DNA of 64,000 nt from the NCBI RefSeq assembly GCF_032854445.1, contig NW_027018046.1, positions 40,262 to 104,261 of the forward strand, given 5' to 3'. The DNA comes from Liolophura sinensis (taxonomy: Eukaryota; Mollusca; Polyplacophora; Chitonida; Chitonidae). The position numbers were made by a program, and so were the translations under genes. This document shows, piece after piece, positions 23,801 through 37,450 of the stretch. The notes beneath the pieces were generated by a model. The model worked only from the letters and a program-made list of their open reading frames with translations, searched no databases and was not told the DNA's origin. Position 1 is the first letter of the stretch; every line of letters starts with the position of its first letter.

Positions 23801-26800
23801 CAAACCGCGTTGCTCTCCGACCAATACTTTTGGCTGTAGCGACAATTGAATGATCATTGATGTCATAATCACGTGCCCAGCAACGGCTCTTACTCCATGG
23901 AAACCAGGGATATTTGCAATTTTTTAACAGCTGCCGATACCTGGCCCAATTCCGCATCTTTTTGGCACCTTATAAATGTGGGTCAGTGTTAAGTTGTACT
24001 TTTTACAGCAGACTTGTATCAAGTACCTTGTGTTTTTTATGTACAAATGGTGTGGTTTTTCTACACGTAGATAAAGACATTGAGATTGTCTTGGACTTAG
24101 AAGTAAGACAATTGCTGGGTGAGTTAAATAGGCTTGGCCCAAAGATTTCAGGTCTTCTGGGCTACCGAAGGGCACATAACTTATAGTCAAAAGTTGAATA
24201 TAGTAATGACCAGTCCGCGATTGTACAGAGTACAGTGTAGCCGGTTTCAATTAACAAAATGACCAGGCAAAAATGCAAAAGTGGAAAAACTGTTCCAGTG
24301 CTACTAGTAAGAGGCTAATGCCGACGTATTTTGTGACGAGAAATCGAATGGTGCAAACCGCGTTGCTCTCCGACCAATACTTTTGCTGTAGCGACAATTG
24401 AATGATCATTGATGTCATAATCACGTGCCCAGCAACGGCTCTTACTCCATGGAAACCAGGGATATTTGCAATTTTTTAACAGCTGCCGATGCCTGGCTCA
24501 ATTCCGCATCTTTTGGCACCTTACTGAAGTGGGTCAGTGTTCAGTTGTACTTTTTACAGCAGGACTGTATCAAGTACCTTGTGTTTTTCACGTACAAATG
24601 GTGTGGTTTTTCTACCACGTAGATAAAGACATTGAGATTGTCTTGCACTTAGAAGTAAGGCAATTGCTGGGTGAGTTAAATGGGCTTAGCCCAAAGATTT
24701 CAGGTCTTCTGGGCTACCGAAGGGCACATAAACTTATAGTCAAAAGTTGAATATAGCAATGACCAGTCGCGATTGTACAGAGTACAGTGTAGCCGATTTC
24801 AATTAACAAAAAGACCAGACAAAAATGCAAAAGTGGAAAAACTGTTCCCGTGCTGCCTGGTAAGAGGCTAATCCGACGTATTTTGTAAACGAGAAAACGA
24901 ATGATGCAAACCGCGTTGCTCTCCGACCAATACTTTTGGCTGTAGCGACAATTCAATAATCATTGATGTCATAATCACGTGCCCAGCAACGGCTCTTACT
25001 CCATGGAAACCAGGGATATTTGCAATTTTTTAACAGCTGCCGATACCTGGCCCAATTCCCGCATCTGTTTGCACCTTATAAATGTGGGTCAGTGTTAAGT
25101 TGTACTTTTTACAGCAGACTGTATCAAGTACCTTGTGTTTTTTATGTACAAATGGTCTGGTTTTTCTACACGTAGATAAAGACATTGAGATTGTCTTGCA
25201 CTTAGAAGTAAGACAATTGCTGGGTGAGTTAAATAGGCTTGGCCCAAAGATTTCAGGTCTTCTGGGCTACCGAAGGGCACATAACTTATAGTCAAAAGTT
25301 GAATATAGTAATGACCAGTCGCGATTGTACAGAGTACAGTGTAGCCGATTTCAATTAACAAAAAGACCAGGGAAAAATGCAAAAGTAGAAAAACTGTTCC
25401 AGTGACTGCTGGTAAGAGGCTAATCCGACGTATTTTGTGACGAGAAATCGAATGGTGCAAACCGCGTTGCTCCTCCGACCAATACTTTTGGCTGTAGTGA
25501 CAATTGAATGATCATTTATGTCATAATCACGTGCCCAGCAACGGCTCTTACTCCATGGAAACCAGGGAAATTTGCAATTTTTCAACAGCTGCCGATGCCT
25601 GGCTCAATTCCGCATCTTTTGGCACCTTACTGAAGTGGGTCAGTGTTCAGTTGTACTTTTTTAAAGGCAGACTTATCAAGTACCTTGTGTTTCTCACGTG
25701 CAAATGGTGTGGTTTTTCTACACGTAGATAAAGACATTGAGATTGTCTTGCACTAAGAAGTAAGGCAATTGCTGGGTGAGTTAAATGGGCTTAGCCCAAA
25801 GATTTCAGGTCTTCTGGGCTACCGAAGGGCACATAACTTATAGTCAAAAGTTGAATATAGTAATGACCAGTCGCGATTGTACAGAGTACAGTGTAGCCGA
25901 TTTCAATTAACAAAAAGACCAGGCAAAAACGCAAAACTGGAAAAATTGTACCAGTGCTGCTGGTAAGAGGCTAATCCGACGTATTTTGTGACGACAAATC
26001 GAATGGTGCAAACCGCGTTGCTCTCCGACCAAATACTTTTGGCTGTAGTGACAATTGAATGATCATTTATGTCATAATCACGTGCACAGCAACGGCTCTT
26101 ACTCCATGGAAACCAGGGAAATTGGCAATTTTTCAACAGCTGCCGATACCTGGCCCAATTCCGCATCTTTTGGCACCTTATAATGTGGGTCTGTGGTCAG
26201 TTGTACTTTTTACAGCAGACTGTATCAAGTACCTTGTGTTTTTTATGTACAAATGGTGTGGTGTTTCTACACGTAGATAAAGACATTGAGATTGTCTTGG
26301 ACTGAGAGGTAAGACAATTGCTGGGTGAGTTAAATGGGCTTAGCCCAAAGATTTGACATCTTCTGGGCTACCGAAAGGCACATAACTTATAGTCAAAAGT
26401 TGAATATAGTAATGACCAGTCGCGATTGTACAGAGTACAGTGTAGCCGATTTCAATTAACAAAAAGACCAGGTAAAAATGCAAAAGTGGAAAAACTGTTC
26501 CAGTGCTGCTGGTAAGAGGCTAATCCGACGTATTTTGTGACGAGAAATCGAATGGTGCAAACCGCGTTGCTCTCCGACCAATACTTTTGGCTGTAGTGAC
26601 AATTGAATGATCATTTATGTCATAATCACGTGCCCAGCAACGGCTCTTACTCCATGGAAACCAGGGAAATTTGCAATTTTTCAACAGCTGCCGATGCCTG
26701 GCTCAATTCCGCATCTTTTGGCACCTTACTGAAGTGGGTCAGTGTTCAGTTGTACTTTTTACAGCAGACTGTATCAAGTACCTTGTGTTTATCACGTACA

Positions 26801-29800
26801 AATGGTGTGATTTTTCTACACGTAGATAAAGACATTGAGATTGTCTTGGTCTTAGAAGTAAGACAATTGCTGGGTGAGTTAAATGGGCTTAGCCCAAAGA
26901 TTTGACGTCTTCTGGGCTACCGAAGGGCACATAACTTATAGTCAAAAGTTGAATATAGCAATGACCAGTCGCGATTGTACAGAGTACAGTGTAGCCGATT
27001 TCAATTAACAAAAAGACCAGACAATAATGCAAAAGTGGAAAAACTGTTCCAGTGCTGCTGGTAAGAGGCTAATCCGACGTATTTTGTAACGAGAAATCGA
27101 ATGATGCAAACCGCGTTGCTCTCCGACCAATACGTTTGGCTGTAGCGACAATTCAATAATCATTGATGTCATAATCACGTGCCCAGCAACGGCTCTTACT
27201 CCATGGAAACCAGGGATATTTGCAATTTTTTAACAGCTGCCGATACCTGGCCCAATTCCGCATCTTTTGGCACCTTATAAATGTGGGTCAGTGTTCAGTT
27301 GTACTTTTTACAGCAGACTGTATCAAGTACCTTGTGTTTTTTATGTACAAATGGTGTGGTTTTTCTACACGTAGATAAAGACATTGAGATTGTCTTGCAC
27401 TTAGAAGTAAGACAATTGCTGGGTGAGTTAAATAGGCTTGGCCCAAAGATTTCAGGTCTTCTGGGCTACCGAAGGGCACATAACTTATAGTCAAAAGTTG
27501 AATATAGTAATGACCAGTCGCGATTGTACAGAGTACAGTGTAGCCGATTTCAATTAACAAAAAGACCAGGCAAAAATGCAAAAGTGGAAAAACTGTTCCA
27601 GTGCTGCTGGTAAGAGGCTAATCCGACGTATTTTGTGACGAGAAATCGAATGGTGCAAACCGCGTTGCTCTCCGACCAATACTTTTGGCTGTAGTGACAA
27701 TTGAATGATCATTTATGTCATAATCACGTGCCCAGCAACGGCTCTTACTCCATGGAAACCAGGGAAATTTGCAATTTTTCAACAGCTGCCGATGCCTGGC
27801 TCAATTCCGCATCTTTTGGCATCTTACTGAAGTGGGTCAGTGTTCAGTTGTACTTTTTACAGCAGACTGTATCAAGTACCTTGTGTTTTTCACGTACAAA
27901 TGGTGTGGTTTTTCTACACGTAGATAAAGACATTGAGATTGTCTTGCACTTAGAAGTAAGGCAATTGCTGGGTGAGTTAAATGGGCTTAGCCCAAAGATT
28001 TCAGGTCTTCTGGGTTACCGAAGGGCACATAACTTATAGTCAAAAGTTGAATATAGCAATGACCAGTCGCGATTGTACAGAGTACAGTGTAGCCGATTTC
28101 AATTAACAAAAAGACCAGACAATAATGCAAAAGTGGAAAAAACTGTTCCAGTGCTGCTGGTAAGAGGCTAATCCGACGTATTTTGTAACGAGAAATCGAA
28201 TGATGCAAACCGCGTTGCTCTCCGACCAATACTTTTGGCTGTAGCGACAATTGAATAATCATTGATGTCATAATCACGTGCCCAGCAACGGCTCTTACTC
28301 CATGGAAACCAGGGATATTTGCAATTTTTTAACAGCTGCCGATACCTGGCCCAATTCCGCATCTTTTGGCACCTTATAAATGTGGGTCAGTGTTCAGTTG
28401 TACTTTTTACAGCAGACTGTATCAAGTACCTTGTGTTTATCACGTACAAATGGTGTGGTTTTTCTACACGTAGATAAAGACATTGAGATTGTCTTGGACT
28501 TAGAAGTAAGACAATTGCTGGGTGAGTTAAATGGGCTTAGCCCAAAGATTTGACGTCTTCTGGGCTACCGAAGGGCACATAACTTATAGTCAAAAGTTGA
28601 ATATAGTAATGACCAGTCGCGATTGTACAGAGTACAGTGTAGCCGATTTCAATTAACAAAAAGACCAGGCAAAAATGCAAAAGTGCGAAAACTGTTCCAG
28701 TGCTGCTGGTAAGAGGCTAATCCGACTTATTTTGTGACGAGAAATCGAATGGTGCAAACCGCGTTGCTCTCCGACCAATACTTTTGGCTGTAGTGACAAT
28801 TGAATGATCATTTATGTCATAATCACGTGCCCAGCAACGGCTCTTACTCCATGGAAACCAAGGAAATTTGCAATTTTTCAACAGTTGCCGATGCCTGGCT
28901 CAATTCCGCATCTTTTGGCATTTTACTGAAGTGGGTCAGTGTTCAGTTGTACTTTTTACAGCAGACTGTATCAAGTACCTTGTGTTTTTCACGTACAAAT
29001 GGTGTGGTTTTTCTACACGTAGATAAAGACATTGAGATTGTCTTGCACTTAGAAGTAAGGCAATTGCTGGGTGAGTTAAATGGGCTTAGCCCAAAGATTT
29101 CAGGTCTTCTGGGTTACCGAAGGGCACATAACTTATAGTCAAAAGTTGAATATAGCAATGACCAGTCGCGATTGTACAGAGTACAGTGTAGCCGATTTCA
29201 ATTAACAAAAAGACCAGACAATAATGCAAAAGTGGAAAAACTGTTCCAGTGCTGCTGGTAAGAGGCTAATCCGACGTATTTTGTAACGAGAAATCGAATG
29301 ATGCAAACCGCGTTGCTCTCCGACCAATACGTTTGGCTGTAGCGACAATTGAATAATCATTGATGTCATAATCACGTGCCCAGCAACGGCTCTTACTCCA
29401 TGGAAACCAGGGATATTTGCAATTTTTTAACAGCTGCCGATACCTGGCCCAATTCCGCATCTTTTGGCACCTTATAAATGTGGGTCAGTGTTAAGTTGTA
29501 CTTTTTACAGCAGACTGTATCAAGTACCTTGTGTTTTTTATGTACAAATGGTGCGGTTTTTCTACACGTAGATAAAGACATTGAGATTGTCTTGGACTTA
29601 GAAGTAAGACAATTGCTGGGTGAGTTAAATAGGCTTGGCCCAAAGATTTCAGGTCTTCTGGGCTACCGAAGGGCACATAACTTATAGTCAAAAGTTGAAT
29701 ATAGTAATGACCAGTCGCGATTGTACAGAGTACAGTGTAGCCGATTTCAATTAACAAAAAGACCAGGCAAAAATGCAAAAGTGGAAAAACTGTTCCAGTG

Positions 29801-30300
29801 CTGCTGGTAAGAGGCTAATCCGAGGTATTTTGTGACGAGAAATCGAATGGTGCAAACCGCGTTGCTCTCCGACCAATACTTTTGCCTGTAGCGACAATTC
29901 AATGATCATTTATGTCATAATCCCGTGCACAGCAACGGCTCTTACTCCATGGAAACCAGGGAAATTTGCAATTTTTCAACAGCTGCCGATACCTGGCCCA
30001 ATTCCGCATCTTTTGGCACCTTATAAATGTGGGTCAGTGTTTAGTTGTACTTTTTACAGCAGACTGTATCAAGTACCTTGTGTTTTTCACGTACAAATGG
30101 TCTGGTTTTTCTACACGTAGATAAAGACATTGAGATTGTCTTGCACTTAGAAGTAAGACAATTGCTGGGTGAGTTAAATGGGCTTAGCCCAAAGATTTGT
30201 CGTCTTCTGGGCTACCGAAGGGCACATAACTTATAGTCAAAAGTTGAATATAGTAATGACCATTCGCGATTGTACAGAGTACAGTGTAGCCGATTTCAAT
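20900..30300 (+). repeat. Array block 6: mostly alternating dimers (~1,098 bp)
   Basis: Anchors are at 21149, 21698, 22247, 22796, 23346, 23895, 24447, 25001, 25553, 26104, 26652, 27201, 27750, 28300, 28849, 29398 and 29947. From 22796 to 29398 monomers with TATAAAT and with TACTGAAG alternate strictly. A two-monomer unit, one with GGCATCTTACTGAAG (GGCATTTTACTGAAG at 28849) and the next with GATACCTGGCCCAATTCC, recurs at 23346/23895, 27750/28300 and 28849/29398, and also at 13465/14014. The monomers at 21149 and 22247 share a third form of the site, TATTCATG, with GGTCTGTGGTCAG after it. Confidence 0.75.
23950..26190. other. Dense cluster of single-base indels
   Basis: Monomer lengths here are 552, 554, 552 and 551 bp in a row, unlike the usual 549. 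The excess comes from scattered single-base changes such as CTTTTTGGC (23,957), GACTTGTATC, CAGTCCGCG, AATGCCGACG, GCAGGACTG, CTACCACG, ATAAACTT, TGCTGCCTGG, GTAAACGAG, TTCCCGCAT, GTGACTGCTGG, CTCCTCCGAC, TTTTTTAAAGGCAG, ACCAAATAC and one-base losses in TTTTGCTGTAG and TTATAATGTG. They fall in conserved and variable parts alike. Local assembly error is the best explanation. Confidence 0.7.
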
Positions 30301-30899
30301 TAACAAAAAGAAGAGGTAAAAATGCAAAAGTGGAAAAACTGTTCCAGTGCTGCTGGTAAAAGCCTAATCCGACGTATTTTGTGACGACAAATCGAATGGT
30401 GCAAACCGCGTTGCTCTCCGACCAATACTTTTGCCTGTAGCGACAATTGAATGATCATTTATGTCATAATCACGTGCCCAGCAACGGCTCTTACTCCATG
30501 GAAACCAGGGAAATTTGCAATTTTTTAACAGCTGCCGATGCCTGGCTCAATTCCGCATCTTTTGGCACCTTATAAATGTGGGTCTGTGGTCAGTTATACT
30601 TTTTACAGCAGACTGTATCAAGTACCTTGTGTTTTTCACGTACAAATGGTGTGGTTTTTCTACACGTAGATAAAGACATTGAGATTTTCTTGGACTTAGA
30701 AGTAAGACAATTGCTGGGTGAGTTAAATGGGCTTAGCCCAAAGATTTCAGGTCTTCTGGGCTACCGAAGGGCACATAACTTATAGTCAAAAGTTGAATAT
30801 AGTAATGACCAGTCGCGATTGTACAGAGTACAGTGTAGCCGATTTCAATTAACAAAAAGACCAGGCAAAATGCAAAAGTGGAAAAACTGTTCCAGTGCT

Positions 30900-33800
30900 G
30901 CTGGTAAAAGGCTAATCCGACGTATTTTGTGACGAGAAATCGAATGGTGCAAACCGCGTTGCTCTCCGACCAATACTTTTGGCTGTAGTGACAATTGAAT
31001 GATCATTTATGTCATAATCACGTGCCCAGCAACGGCTCTTACTCCATGGAAACCAGGGAAATTTGCAATTTTTCAACAGCTGCCCATGCCTGGCTCAATT
31101 CCGCATCTTTTGGCACCTTACTGAAGTGGGTCAGTGTTCAGTTGTACTTTTTACAGCAGACTGTATCAAGTACCTTGTGTTTTCTATGTACAAATGGTGT
31201 GGTTTTTCTACACGTAGATAAAGACATTGAGATTGTCTTGCACTTAGAAGTAAGACAATTGCTGGGTGAGTTAAATGGGCTTAGCCGAAAGATTTGACGT
31301 CTTCTGGGCTACCGAAGGGCACATAACTTATAGTCAAAAGTTGAATATAGTAATGACCAGTCGCGATTGTACAGAGTACAGTGTAGCCGATTTCAATTAA
31401 CAAAAAGACCAGGCAAAAATGCAAAAGTGGAAAAACTGTTCCAGTGCTGCTGGTAAGAGGCTAATCCGACGTATTTTGTGACGAGAAATCGAATGGTGCA
31501 AACCGCGTTGCTCTCCGACCAATACTTTTGCCTGTAGCGACAATTCAATGATCATTTATGTCATAATCCCGTGCACAGCAACGGCTCTTACTCCATGGAA
31601 ACCAGGGAAATTTGCAATTTTTCAACAGCTGCCGATGCCTGGCTCAATTCCGCATCTTTTGGCACCTTATAAATGTGGGTCTGTGGTCAGTTATACTTTT
31701 TACAGCAGACTGTATCAAGTACCTTGTGTTTTTCACGTACAAATGGTGTGGTTTTTCTACACGTAGATAAAGACATTGAGATTTTCTTGGACTTAGAAGT
31801 AAGACAATTGCTGGGTGAGTTAAATGGGCTTAGCCCAAAGATTTCAGGTCTTCTGGGCTACCGAAGGGCACATAACTTATAGTCAAAAGTTGAATATAGT
31901 AATGACCACTCGCGATTGTACAGAGTACAGTGTAGCCGATTTGAATTAACAAAAAGACCAGGCAAAAATGCAAAAGTGGAAAAACTGTTCCAGTGCTGCT
32001 GGAAAAAGGCTAATCCGACGTATTTTGTGACGAGAAGTCGAATGGTGCAATCCGCGTTGCTCTCCGACCAATACTTTTGGCTGTAGTGACAATTGAATGA
32101 TCATTTATGTCATAATCACGTGCCCAGCAACGGCTCTTACTCCATGGAAACCAGGGAAATTTGCAATTTTTCAACAGCGGCTGATGCCTGGCTCAATTGC
32201 GCATGTTTTGGCACCTTACTGAAGTGGGTCAGTGTTCAGTTGTACTTTTTACAGCAGACTGTATCAAGTACCTTGTGTTTTTCACGTACAAATGGTCTGG
32301 TTTTTCTACACGTAGATAAAGACATTGAGATTGTCTTGGACTTAGAAGTAAGACAATTGCTGGATGAGTTAAATGGGCTTAGCCCAAAGATTTGACGTCT
32401 TCTGGGCTACCGAAGGGCACATAACTTATAGTCAAAAGTTGAATATAGTAATGACCAGTCGCGATTGTACAGAGTACAGTGTAGCCGATTTCAATTAACA
32501 AAAAGACCAGGCAAAAATGCAAAAGTGGAAAAACTGTTCCAGTGCTGCTGGTAAGAGGCTAATCCGACGTATTTTGTGACGAGAAATCGAATGGTGCCTA
32601 CCGCGTTGCTCTCCAACTAATACTTTTGGCTGTAGCGACAATTCAATGATCATTGATGTCATAATCACGTGCCCAGCAACGGCTCTTACTCCATGGAAAC
32701 CAGGGAACTTTACAAGTTTTTAACAGCTGCCGATGCCTGGCCCAATTCCGCATCTTTTGGCACCTTATAAATGTGGGTCAGTGTTTAGTTGTACTTTTTA
32801 CAGCAGACTGTATCAAGTACCTTGTGTTTTTCACGTACAAATGGTGTGGTTTTTCTACACGTAGATAAAGACATTGAGATTGTCTTGGACTTAGAAGTAA
32901 GGCAATTGCTGGGTGAGTTAAATGGGCTTAGCCCAAAGATTTGACGTCTTCTGGGCTACCGAAGGGCACAAAACTTATAGTCAAAAGTTGAATATAGTAA
33001 TGACCACTCGCGATTGTACAGAGTACAGTGTAGCCGATTTCAATTAACAAAAAGACCAGGCAAAAATGCAAAAGTGGAAAAACTGTTCCAGTGCTGCTGG
33101 TAAAATGCAAATCCGACGTATTTTGTGACGAGAAATCGAATGGTGTAAACCGCGTTGCTCTCCGACCAATACTTTTGGCTGTAGCGACAATTGAATGATC
33201 ATTTATATGTCATAATGACGTGCACAGCAACGGCTCTTACTCCATGGAAACCAGGGAAATTTGCAATTTTTCAACACCTGCCGATGCCTGGCTCAATTCC
33301 GCATGTTTTGGCACCTTACTGAAGTGGGTCAGTGTTCAGTTGTACTTTTTACAGCAGACTGTATCAAGTACCTTGTGTTTCTCACGTACAAATGGTGTGG
33401 TTTTTCTACACGTAGATAAAGACATTGAGATTGTCTTGGACTTAGAAGTAAGGCAATTGCTGGGTGAGTAAAATGGGCTTAGCCCAAAGATTTGACGTCT
33501 TCTGGGCTACCGAAGGGCACATAACTTATAGTCAAAAGTTGAATATAGTAATGACCAGTCGCGATTGTACAGAGTACAGTGTAGCCGATTTCAATTAACA
33601 AAAAGACCAGGCAAAACCGCAAAATTGGAAAAATTGTTCCAGTGCTGCTGGCAAGAGGCTAATCCGACGTATTTTGTGACGACAAATCGAATGGTGCAAA
33701 CCGCGTTGCTCTCCGACCAATACTTTTGGCTGTAGTGACAATTGAATGATCATTTATGTCATAATCACGTGCCCAGCAACGGCTCTTACTCCATGGAAAC

Positions 33801-36800
33801 CAGGGATATTTGCAATTTTTCAACAGCTGCCGATGCCTGGCTCAATTCCGCTTCTTTTGGCACCTTACTGAAGTGGGTCAGTGTTCAGTTGTACTTTTTA
33901 CAGCAGACTGTATCAAGTACCTTGTGTTTCTCACGTACAAATGGTGTGGTTTTTCTACACGTAGATAAAGACATTGAGACTGTCTTGCACTTAGAAGTAA
34001 GGCAATTGCTGGGTGAGTTAAATGGGCTTAGCCCAAAGATTTCAGATCTTCTGGGCTACCGAAGGGCACAAAACTTATAGTCAAAAGTTGAATATAGTAA
34101 TGACCACTCGCGATTGTACAGAGTACAGTGTAGCCGATTTCAATTAACAAAAAGACCAGGCAAAAATGCAAAAGTGGAAAAACTGTTCCAGTGCTGCTGG
34201 TAAGAGGCTAATCCGACGTATTTTGTGACGAGAAATCGAATGGTGCAAACCGCGTTGCTCTCCGACCAATACTTTTTGCTGTAGCGACAAATCAATGAAT
34301 ATTGATGTCATAATCACGTGCCCAGCAACGGCTCTTACTCCATGGAAACCAGGGATATTAGCAATTTTTTAACAGCTGCCGATGCCTGGCCCAATTCCGC
34401 ATCTTTTGGCACCTTATAAATGTGGGTCAGTGTTTAGTTGTACTTTTTACAGCAGACTGTATCAAGTGCCTTGTGTTTTCACGTACAAATGGTGTGTTTT
34501 TTCTACACGTAGATAAAGACATTGAGATTTTTTTGGACTTAGAAGTAAGACAATTGCTGGGTGAGTTAAATGGGCTTAGCCCAAAGATTTGACGTCTTCT
34601 GGGCTACCGAAGGGCACATAACTTATAGTCAAAAGTTGAATATAGTAATGACCAGTCGCGATTGTACAGAGTACAGTGTAGCCGATTTCAATTAACAAAA
34701 AGACCAGGCAAAAATGCAAAAGTGGAAAAACTGTTCCAGTGCTGCTGGTAAGAGGCTAATCCGACGTATTTTGTGACGAGAAATCGAATGGTGCAATCCG
34801 CGTTGCTCTCCGACCAATACGTTTGGCTGTAGCGACAATTGAATGATCATTTATGTCATAATCACGTGCCCAGCAACGGCTCTTACTCCATGGAAACCAG
34901 GGAAATTTGCAATTTTTCAACAGCTGCCGATGCCTGGCTCAATTCCGCATCTTTTGGCACCTTACTGAAGTGGGTCAGTGTTCAGTTGTACTTTTTACAG
35001 CAGACTGTATCAAGTACCTTGTGTTTTCTATGTACAAATGGTGTGGTTTTTCTACACGTAGATAAAGACATTGAGATTGTCTTGGACTTAGAAGTAAGAC
35101 AATTGCTGGGTGAGTTAAATGGGCTTAGCCCAAACATTTGACGTCTTCTGGGCTACCGAAGGGCACATAACTTATAGTCAAAAGTTGAATATAGTAATGA
35201 CCAGTCGCGATTGTACAGAGTACAGTGTAGCCGATTTCAATTAACAAAAAGACCAGGCAAAAATGCAAAAGTGGAAAAACTGTTCCAGTGCTGCTGGTAA
35301 GAGGCTAATCCGAGGTATTTTGTGACGAGAAATCGAATGGTGCAAACCGCGTTGCTCTCCGACCAATACTTTTGCCTGTAGCGACAATTCAATGATCATT
35401 TATGTCATAATCCCGTGCACAGCAACGGCTCTTACTCCATGGAAACCAGGGAAATTTGCAATTTTTCAACAGCTGCCGATGCCTGGCTCAATTCCGCATC
35501 TTTTGGCACCTTATAAATGTGGGTCTGTGGTCAGTTATACTTTTTACAGCAGACTGTATCAAGTACCTTGTGTTTTTCACGTACAAATGGTGTGGTTTTT
35601 CTACACGTAGATAAAGACATTGAGATTTTCTTGGACTTAGAAGTAAGACAATTGCTGGGTGAGTTAAATGGGCTTAGCCCAAAGATTTCAGGTCTTCTGG
35701 GCTACCGAAGGGCACATAACTTATAGTCAAAAGTTGAATATAGTAATGACCACTCGCGATTGTACAGAGTACAGTGTAGCCGATTTCAATTAACAAAAAG
35801 ACCAGGCAAAAATGCAAAAGTGGAAAAACTGTTCCAGTGCTGCTGGAAAAAGGCTAATCCGACGTATTTTGTGACGAGAAATCGAATGGTGCAATCCGCG
35901 TTGCTCTCCGACCAATACTTTTGGCTGTAGTGACAATTGAATGATCATTTATGTCATAATCACGTGCCCAGCAACGGCTCTTACTCCATGGAAACCAGGG
36001 AAATTTGCAATTTTTCAACAGCTGCTGATGCCTGGCTCAATTGCGCATCTTTTGGCACCTTACTGAAGTGGGTCAGTGTTCAATTGTACTTTTTACAGCA
36101 GACTGTATCAAGTACCTTGTGTTTTTCACGTACAAATGGTGTGGTTTTTCTACACGTAGATAAAGACATTGAGATTGTCTTGGACTTAGAAGTAAGACAA
36201 TTGCTGGGTGAGTTAAATGGGCTTAGCCCAAAGATTTGACGTCTTCTGGGCTACCGAAGGGCACATAACTTATAGTCAAAAGTTGAATATAGTAATGACC
36301 AGTCGCGATTGTACAGAGTACAGTGTAGCCGATTTCAATTAACAAAAAGACCAGGTAAAAATGCAAAAGTGGAAAAACTGTTCCAGTGCTGCTGGTAAGA
36401 GGCTAATCCGACGTATTTTGTGACGAGAAATCGAATGGTGCCTACCGCGTTGCTCTCCGACTAATACTTTTGGCTGTAGCGACAATTCAATGATCATTGA
36501 TGTCATAATCACGTGCCCAGCAACGGCTCTTACTCCATGGAAACCAGGGAACTTTACAAATTTTTAACAGCTGCCGATGCCTGGCCCAATTCCGCATCTT
36601 TTGGCACCTTATAAATGTGGGTCAGTGTTTAGTTGTACTTTTTACAGCAGACTGTATCAAGTACCTTGTGTTTTTCACGTACAAATGGTCTGGTTTTTCT
36701 ACACGTAGATAAAGACATTGAGATTGTTCTTGGACTTAGAAGTAAGACAATTGCTGGGTGAGTTAAATGGGCTTAGCCCAAAGATTTGACGTCTTCTGGG
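30900..36800 (+). repeat. 3,844-bp-spaced HOR copies (seven monomers)
   Basis: Monomers at 31044, 31593, 32142 and 32691 correspond to 34888, 35437, 35986 and 36535, each shifted by 3,844 bp. Shared rare variants include TTTTCTATGTAC, AATCCCGTGCACAGC, GGTCTGTGGTCAGTTATAC with GATTTTCTTGG, and CCTACCGCG with CCGACTAATAC (CCAACTAATAC in the first copy). Agreement is lost after about 32,950, where the first copy goes directly to type d while the second has a duplicated type c monomer. Confidence 0.8.
33600..33810 (+). other. Hybrid monomer junction (type e to type a)
   Basis: Upstream bases carry type e markers, GCAAAACCGCAAAATTGG and GACGACAAATCG (33,611-33,690), which elsewhere lead into type e monomers. 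Downstream of CCATGG the sequence is type a: GATATTTGCAATTTTTC, TTTCTCACG and GAGACTGTC. In fuller runs a complete type f monomer lies between e and a, so a two-monomer stretch is missing here. An unequal exchange between e and a would produce this. Confidence 0.65.
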
Positions 36801-37450
36801 CTACCGAAGGGCACATAACTTATAGTCAAAAGTTGAAAATAGTAATGACCACTCGCGATTGTACAGAGTACAGTGTAGCCGATTTCAATTAACAAAAAGA
36901 CCAGGCAAAAATGCAAAAGTGGAAAAACTGTTCCAGTGCTGCTGGTAAGAGGCTAATCCGACGTATTTTGTGACGACAAATCGAATGGTGCCTACCGCGT
37001 TGCTCTCCGACTAATACTTTTGGCTGTAGCGACAATTCAATGATCATTGATGTCATAATCACGTGCCCAGCAACGGCTCTTACTCCATGGAAACCAGGGA
37101 ACTTTACAAATTTTTAACAGCTGCCGATGCCTGGCCCAATTCCGCATCTTTTGGCACCTTATAAATGTGGGTCAGTGTTTAGTTGTACTTTTTACAGCAG
37201 ACTGTATCAAGTACCTTGTGTTTTTCACGTACAAATGGTCTGGTTTTTCTACACGTAGATAAAGACATTGAGATTGTCTTGGACTTAGAAGTAAGACAAT
37301 TGCTGGGTGAGTTAAATGGGCTTAGCCCAAAGATTTGACGTCTTCTGGGCTACCGAAGGGCACATAACTTATAGTCAAAAGTTGAAAATAGTAATGACCA
37401 CTCGCGATTGTACAGAGTACAGTGTAGCCGATTTCAATTAACAAAAAGAC
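36350..37450 (+). repeat. Local duplication of a single monomer (type c)
   Basis: The segments around the anchors 36535 and 37085 are adjacent and share the type c set: CCTACCGCG, CCGACTAATAC, CATTGATGTC, GAACTTTACAAATTTTTAAC and GGTCTGG. No other place in the window has two type c monomers side by side. One copy has an extra T in GATTGTTCTTGG (36,724), giving the 550-bp spacing. Confidence 0.75.
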
